Below, one piece after another: positions 58,270 through 64,000 of a stretch of DNA of 64,000 nucleotides; the stretch's first letter is position 1; the number at the start of each line of letters is the position of its first letter. Origin of the DNA: Medicago truncatula (Eukaryota; Streptophyta; Magnoliopsida; Fabales; Fabaceae). The stretch lies in assembly GCF_003473485.1 (NCBI RefSeq), contig NC_053042.1:14218501-14282500 (forward strand). Direction: 5' to 3'. The notes under the pieces are model-generated. The model was not told where the DNA came from. It worked only from the letters and a program-made list of their open reading frames with translations, and searched no databases. The translations under genes were made by a program, and so were the position numbers.

Positions 58270-58594
58270 ACCTTCCAGCTACAACAATTGTCTTCCTTTG
58301 AATGGGGTAATTCAAACTTGCCAAACGGCAGGTCTCCAATATTCGACCGACATTCCCATTGTTCCTGTCAAAAGATTAAATTCTTGTTAGGCTGATTTAA
58401 ATGAAGGTATTGAAGTGTCAAGGAATGGACCTCATTCTTTTGACATTTGAATACCATCATTTAATCCCAGACTAACAAGAATTTAATCTTTTGAATGGAA
58501 CATTGGGAATGTCGGTCGAATATTGGAGTCATGCTGCTTGGCAAGTTTGAATTTACTACATTCAAAGGTAAAACAATTGTTGTAGTTGGAAGGT
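58270..58594 (+). ncRNA. Long foldback A (candidate small-RNA precursor)
   Basis: The left arm (58270-58427) and right arm (58432-58594) are near-complete inverted copies of about 160 bases. Both contain, in complementary form, acaacaattgt, ttcaaacttgcca, tccaatattcgaccgacatt and aaaagattaaattcttgtta. The terminal loop is only a few bases. A transcript from either strand would fold into one extended hairpin, like young MIR genes that arose by inverted duplication, or like siRNA hairpins. Transcription is not shown. Confidence 0.7.
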
Positions 58595-58598
58595 ACAA

Positions 58599-58837
58599 AC
58601 CTCTAACTACAACAATTGTCTTCCTCTGAATGGGGTAATTCAAACTTGTTAAACGGCAGGAATCCAGCATTTGATGAGCCTCTTGAATGCTGGTATTCAA
58701 GTGTCAAGGAATGCACCTCATTCTTTTGACACTTGAATACCATCATTCAAGATGCTGATTGGATGTTGGAGTCTTGCTGCTTAACAAGTTTGAATTTGCC
58801 CCATTCAGTGGTAAGATAATTGTTGCAGTTGGAAGGT
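58599..58837 (+). ncRNA. Long foldback B (candidate small-RNA precursor)
   Basis: The left arm (58599-58713) and right arm (58718-58837) are inverted copies of about 115 bases (acaacaattgt, tgaatgggg, attcaaacttgttaa, ggtattcaagtgtcaa). It shares its arm ends and loop with foldback A but has a different, shorter middle, including an internal ccagcat…atgctgg hairpin. It follows A after four bases, so the two could be one transcript. Confidence 0.7.
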
Positions 58838-59165
58838 ATATTCCAGAATGTAATATAATGCAATGTAATGTGATAACATATATAGTTGAATATGCATAAT
58901 ACATTTTGTTTTGAATGGAAGAATAATTATCTTATTTATTCACTTTTCGAATTTATTTATTCATTACACAATTTTAATTAGTTGAATTCACGTTAGATTT
59001 AATTAGTTTTTATTCGAATACACAATTATTCAAAACACGACTTTAATCGAAATTATTCCAAATGCGATTTTATTCTAAGTAGCATAATGCCAAACAAAAT
59101 GTGCGCGACACGAAAATAAAACATAAACAAAATCCAAAACAATTAGACATTAAAAACCATTACAT

Positions 59166-59330
59166 TCATTCTTCCTCGTCACACAAGTTAATCGGGTTGC
59201 CCGCTACAGTCCCTGGGGCACCTTGTTTTGGTTGAGGAACAAAATAGCATGTCCTCCATCTCCTCCTCAACCTGGAGTGATTGTACACCGGCACCTTCAA
59301 ACCCTTTTTTTTTTTCGGAACCATCACAAA
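59166..59330 (-). pseudogene. Unassigned C-terminal protein fragment
   Basis: A minus-strand frame reads GLKVPVYNHSRLRRRWRTCY, then FVPQPKQGAPGTVAGNPINL, and ends LCDEEE-stop. Its composition differs from the AT-rich surroundings. It may be the tail of the same kind of transposon protein as 57909-58243, in opposite orientation, but this could not be confirmed. Confidence 0.3.
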
Positions 59331-59900
59331 CAATTTTGTGTCATGTCATAAGCGATTTTTATTTGTTCTTCTCATCACCCTCAACGTTACCCCTAATTCT
59401 GATTTGAGACATATCTACATTAAAAAAAAATGGCGATCAAAACCTAACTAAACAACAATGCCATAAAATCGTAAAATCAAAAACTAAACCTAAACCTAAA
59501 CTATCATCAAAACCTACACCTAAATCTAAACAATTCTAACAATTCTACAACGATTCATCAAAACCTAAACCTAACAATTCAATAAAAGTTCTCTAACAAT
59601 TCTAACCAAAACTATCCTAACATATCATAAAATCAATAAAACCTATATAATCGAAATTTAACAAAAAAAAAAAAAAAATTCGATCCCAAAACAACAATGC
59701 AATATGATTCAAAAAAACTTATTTATTTTTGTGATTGAAACTGACTTGGAAGGACCTAAAAATACGTTCAAACCTCAAAATGAAGTGAAATCTAAAACAC
59801 AGAAAGTAACTGTGACTGGTGAACTGTGAAAGACAAACCAAAGAGACCTATCTATCTAGTTCTAACTTCTAAGTACAAAGATAGATATGATAAACCCCTT
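59331..59900. other. 5' flank of CITRX, no other gene seen
   Basis: Rich in repeated 'aaacctaaac' and 'caattctaac' phrases between 59440 and 59640. The leader of CITRX (59890-59972) is pyrimidine-rich (ctctctttctctctct), common in plant plastid-protein genes. Confidence 0.4.
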
Positions 59901-59972
59901 CACTCAAAAACCCTCTTTCTCTTTCCGCACTCAAAAACTCTCTCTTTCTCTCTCTAAAATCTTCCATCTTCA

Positions 59973-62900
59973 ATGGCTCTCTTCCATTCCTACACTCTTC
60001 CACATCACAAAATATCAACTCTTTCACCCTTTTCAACCTTCTCTTCAAAACCTCTCTCTGTTTCTCCCTCTTCTTCTGCTTTTTCTTTTTCAACATATCA
60101 ACATCCTTATCCTCTCACCATATCCACCGACTTCAACAATAGAAAGTTGCTTTGCAAACCACCTAAAGGACAACATATTAAAGAAGACTATCTTGTGGTA
60201 TGTCATTTCTAATAGCTTTGTTTTTTTAATACTAAATTTGGGTCTGTGTTCTTTTTTTCTCTTGTGAATTCTATGTTATAAAAATTTCAAATTTTGCAGA
60301 AAAAATTGTCAGCTGAAGAAATTCAAGAGCTGGTGAAGGGAGATAGAAATGTTCCTCTTATTATTGATTTCTACGCGACTTGGTGTGGTCCATGCATCTT
60401 AATGGCTCAAGAACTTGAAATGGTATGAGGTTTAATTGATGTTAGATTCCGAAAATGCTTAACCATTGCTCCTGTCATATGTTTTTTTAAGATGACCATT
60501 TTAGTTTTTAATAGTTTTCTAGATTGTTAAAAGGGTTAGTAATCATTCACCAAAAATTAGATTAAAGTATTCAACTCCTTAGAATATTTAGGCCCGGTTT
60601 GGATAAACAGATTAATTTAGCGCATATCGCATAAGCGTTTATCATATAATTGTTTATATGCTACTTATCAAACAAAATATCATCATAAAATAAAGTAAAT
60701 TGTTTTTATATAAGCTGTTTTCATTAGCTGTCCTAGAGAGCTTGTGAAAATAAGCTGAAAATGGCTTTATGAACATGTCACTGTTTTCATAATCTCTCCC
60801 GAACAGTGTTACAAACAATTGCTTATCCCAGTCAATAAACTCAAATAAGCCAGTTCAAACTTAAAGATTTTCCTAGAAGTAAAACAGACTAGTAGAGTTT
60901 AACTTGCCTAGAAGTAGATTCAATTTGAATTGATTATTGGCATAAACTAACAATTAATTGTAATAATTGAACTCCAATAGATGGTATAACTATAATGACA
61001 TGCTTTATATTTCATATTTTCATTTGTGTTATATTTTAGATTTGTCGTGTGAAACTACTAATTTCATTAAAATTGTCCACTGTGGTATGAATTTGAAATT
61101 TTATTCATTTGCCTGGACCTCAAAGTTTAAAAGTATCTATCTGTTGGAAAGTCTGTTTGGTTGATCAATGACAAACATATGTTGTATCTATTGCAAGAGC
61201 ATTGTTCTCATGTCAAAATCTTGCATTACTCAGGTTGAGTATTCATGATGTTTATCAATCTTTATGCAGAAGATAACATGGTCAGCTAGGTCTTGTATTC
61301 TAAACTATATTTAGGTTATTCTTTGTACACGAGCTTGAAAATGTGAGGAGAGTGAAAGGTTTTCATACTCTTTTATTGATATGAAGTGAATCATGTTGTT
61401 TTTAATTAATAGGGGGAGGCACTTAGGCCATGTAAACTGTTCCTTCGTAGATTCGAACACAGTCCCTTGCTATTACAATTTACAAGGCTAGACAGTCACC
61501 ATTGGATTGAGCTTAACTCAATTCTACAAAACTGGTTTGAAAGATGACAGATGCCTCCCACTTATATACTCATTTTCATTTCCTATCTCATCTAATGCAA
61601 GACTCGTACCTCCCCATCACGCTTAGGACTAGACATTTGAAGCGTAACATGACTGCGAGTGGCCCATCAGATCTTGGATAGACTCTGAAGGCATCATATA
61701 ATGTGGATTAGGCCTAACTAAACCCTACAAATCCGACTTTTAAGGTGACCGATGTCTCCCACTTATATACATATTTCCAGACCTTATATCGTCCAATGTG
61801 AGTCTCTTAACAGATTCCATCATCATCAGCCTCTTAGTGGGAAAAGGATGAAGCCAATCTTGGATAAATGCATTGTTACTTAATTTAGTGGGAAAAGGCT
61901 TTGGTTGTTATTGTTTGAATGTATTGATGTTGAGTTTGACTCACATTCATGATAAGTAGGCAGGCGCTTGACCGCAGCATAGGGGTAAACTTGTAATATG
62001 GAATGTAGCATTTAATCACAACTTTGTACTTTGTAACCTTAAGCAATGCATAATAGAAAACAACAACGGCCACTTTGTTTTTTGTAGTCGTAGGCTCAAT
62101 TGACCAAACTCTGTGATCAACTGTTTCTGTCTTTCGTGCATTTATTTATCTGTCTACTTTAGAGTCGGGTTTGCTGTTCTAGCAATTGTTAAAATAGAGT
62201 TGGGATTCTGGTTTCCTGCAAATGCAACAAAATGAGCTTAATTCTGGAACTTGTGGAATATTCTTTGAACAGGCTAATGCATATGTTTTTAGATTGTGAA
62301 TTTGTGATGACTCAATCAATGTTCCATTAGTCCTAGTTGGTTTTGTTGTGAGTTTTAATTGCAATGCTGCAAATTCACACTACACAGTTGTAATTGTTTT
62401 ACAATTTATGCATCATTTTGTTATGGAACTTTAACAGCTGCAGTTATGAAACTTTTTGCTAACTCATCGTTTTGTTCCCTGCATACTATTTTCCATGAAT
62501 TTGACTACGACGCTTTTGTAATTGCAATTTTGGTCCCTAAATTTTTATAATTTTTTACACTTTTGGGGACTAAAAGTGCCAAAAATCCTCAAAATTGAGC
62601 GACCAAAACTGTAAAAAAAAAAAAAAAAATGTGTGCATTGTGTAGGGACCAAATTCGTGAAAAATAAATCGGAGTATCAAAGTCGTGAATTTGAGAAAAC
62701 GAGAGACAAAAATTGTATTTAAGCCGTCATTCTAAATAACACTAGAAAGAAATGACTACAACTTCGCAACCAGTTTACAATCAAAGTAATTTTACTTTTA
62801 CATATGTTCTACTGAAATGTTAAAGCCATAACTTGTATAATAGTTATTATCCTTTGTTGAATATTTTTTTTTTTACTTCCATCAAGGGACAAACTGCATT

Positions 62901-63224
62901 ATAATAATCATGTTAGTTCTATAACTCTTTGATTTACTTTTCCTCAGAACTACCAATTATTTCCATACTGATTATTTTTACTCCAACAAACTTACATATT
63001 TTATGTTAATTTCTTAAACTTTTGAGGATAGCTTATTTCTATTGATAGTATGGTTGTTAATTTGAGGGTATTTGCTCCAATGTTGGTAAATAAAGAGTAG
63101 TTGATTTGAAATCTCAGTAGTAACCTTCAATAAATTTGTGCAGCTTGCAGTCGAGTATGAGAACAATGCGATTATTGTTAAAGTTGATACAGATGATGAG
63201 TATGAATTTGCACGCGACATGCAG
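59973..63224 (+). CDS. CITRX: Plastid thioredoxin CITRX / TRX z (3' end outside window)
   Basis: Three exons are visible: 59973-60197, 60300-60422 and 63144-63224, all phase 0 with GT/AG borders (the donor at 63225 opens a further intron). Exon 1 (75 codons) encodes a Ser/Thr-rich chloroplast transit peptide, then LLCKPPKGQHIKEDYLV. Exon 2 carries the thioredoxin active site WCGPC (Trp103 to Cys107) in DFYATWCGPCILMAQELEM. Exon 3 gives VKVDTDDEYEFARDMQ. The remaining C-terminal part (cis-Pro region) lies beyond the right edge. CITRX is an atypical thioredoxin of the plastid-encoded RNA polymerase complex, needed for chloroplast gene expression, and was also found as a partner of the Cf-9 immune receptor in tomato. 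The 2.7-kb second intron is filled with repeats. Confidence 0.92.
60595..60858. mobile_element. MITE in CITRX intron 2
   Basis: The left end cccggtttggataaacagat and the region near 60830-60858 (agtcaataaactcaaataag…) are loosely inverted. Internal words 'cataagcgtttat' and 'taagctgttttcat' are typical of a common plant intronic MITE. The ends are approximate. Confidence 0.5.
61490..61830 (-). mobile_element. Two minus-strand copies of the dispersed 'gttaggcc' repeat in CITRX intron 2
   Basis: Both halves contain, in order, a ttgagcttaactc- or ttaggcctaact-type word, ctacaaa-c-g-tt, gacagatgcctcccacttat or gaccgatgtctcccacttat, and tc-tctaatgcaagactc or tcgtccaatgtgagtctc. This is the inverse of the order at 44735-44835. 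Confidence 0.55.
62515..62725. mobile_element. MITE-like element in CITRX intron 2
   Basis: Inverted phrases 'tgcaattttggtccctaaat' and '…agggaccaaattcgtg', with an A run between them at 62611-62627, resemble the 'ggtccc' inverted-repeat elements at 14681 and 29902. The ends are not sharply defined. Confidence 0.4.
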
Positions 63225-63429
63225 GTAATCAGCTTGTTTTGTTTTTTATGCATTACAAATATAAATAATACTCTGTAGAGATCCATCAAAAATCATGTAA
63301 AATTGTTATTCCAATGACTTGTGAACTTGCATGATTATCCCAAAAAAAATTGAGGAAATAAGAAACATATCATCTAAGCAAGTTTCATCAATGAAGCACT
63401 GACACAAACATCGGACATGACACTGACAC

Positions 63430-64000
63430 GTATACAACAGTAATAATGTGAGAAAAGAAAAGTCATTGAATATTGTTGGAAATTCCGCTTTCATTGCAAT
63501 CCTCCGCTAGCCGCCCAATTGCGACATTTGTGTTGCCTTCATTGCATCCTCCAATACGTTCATTGTGTTGGGTGTGAAGGGATGTCTTTAGTCCCACATT
63601 GTCTAGATATATGTCCTGGGTAATGTTTATCAAGTTTGAGCAGCCCTCATTGTGGTCCCATGCTTCAGGCTCATAGGGCCTGAGCATGATGGGGTATGTT
63701 GGAAACTCTGCCTTCATTGTGGTCTTCCCTTAGCCACCTAATTGTTGATGTGCTTCCCGCATTGTCCACGTTTCTGGCTCATAGCGCCCAAGTATGTATT
63801 GTGTTGGAAATTTCACCTTTATTGTGGTCCTCACCTTACAAGTCAGTTTTGTAAGGTTAAGTTAGGCACAACCCAAATTCAAAGATGGTATTGATCTATC
63901 CTAGATTTGTTGATCGGTTTCCCCATCATCCACTTCAAGCATGATAGGGTGTGTTGAAAATTCTGTCTTCATTGTAGTCCTCCTCTAGCCACCTAGTTGC
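63430..64000 (+). mobile_element. Repeat cluster after CITRX exon 3
   Basis: The phrase 'tgttggaaa-tc-gc-ttcattg…cctccgctagccgcccaattg' occurs three times with drift (about 63473, 63698 and 63950). The segment 63590-63870 carries cccacattgtctagatatat and caccttacaagtcagttttgtaaggtt. This looks like a small LTR/TRIM-type element or an array of its ends. It runs off the window. Confidence 0.5.

Noticed and set aside
59887..60267. 126-codon frame overlapping CITRX exon 1
   Set aside because: Out of frame with the transit peptide exon and runs on into intron 1; the CITRX frame is clearly the real one.

Overview
This window reads as nuclear DNA of a legume. The strongest clue is an intact two-exon gene for a nodule-specific cysteine-rich (NCR) peptide, a family known from the inverted-repeat-lacking clade (Medicago, pea, clover). 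An Ogre-type LTR, tRNA-derived SINEs and an AT-rich background agree with this; Medicago is the best guess, but the species is inferred. There is no bacterial or organellar gene order.

Six protein genes look intact. In order they are: an intronless mitochondrial PPR protein (8156-10015, minus); a single-exon CC-NB-LRR resistance-type gene (17900-21982, plus); a three-exon apoplastic aspartyl protease of the AED3 type (34124-37560, plus); a two-exon trihelix transcription factor of the SIP1/ASIL type, split by a 4-kb intron (40770-45789, minus); the NCR peptide gene (53187-53695, plus); and the first three exons of the plastid thioredoxin CITRX/TRX z, which runs off the right edge (from 59973, plus). 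A tRNA-Asn(GTT) lies at 39924-39997. Broken genes are a PPR C-terminal relic (5955-6175), a small spliced pseudogene (13440-14371), a Helitron helicase tail, a LINE tail, a gag remnant and a frameshifted Mutator-type fragment.

Transposable elements fill most of the rest. Several can be bounded by target-site duplications (TSDs): a 2.5-kb Ogre-like solo LTR inside the trihelix intron (TSD GTAAT); a 1.9-kb copia solo LTR (TSD CCAAT) nested in a gag-only LTR element that lies immediately upstream of the NCR gene; three Mutator-like inverted-repeat elements with 7-9 bp TSDs; and a hAT-like element 148 bp upstream of the PPR start codon.

The genes do not form an operon or a pathway. Several touch immunity or symbiosis (NLR, AED3-type protease, NCR peptide, CITRX), but there is no sign of shared regulation. 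The most notable structures are two tandem long foldbacks at 58270-58837 that look able to make small RNAs, a duplicated promoter and first exon inside the NCR gene, and a tRNA-Asn whose 3' end is the first part of an exact 3 x 133 bp tandem array.
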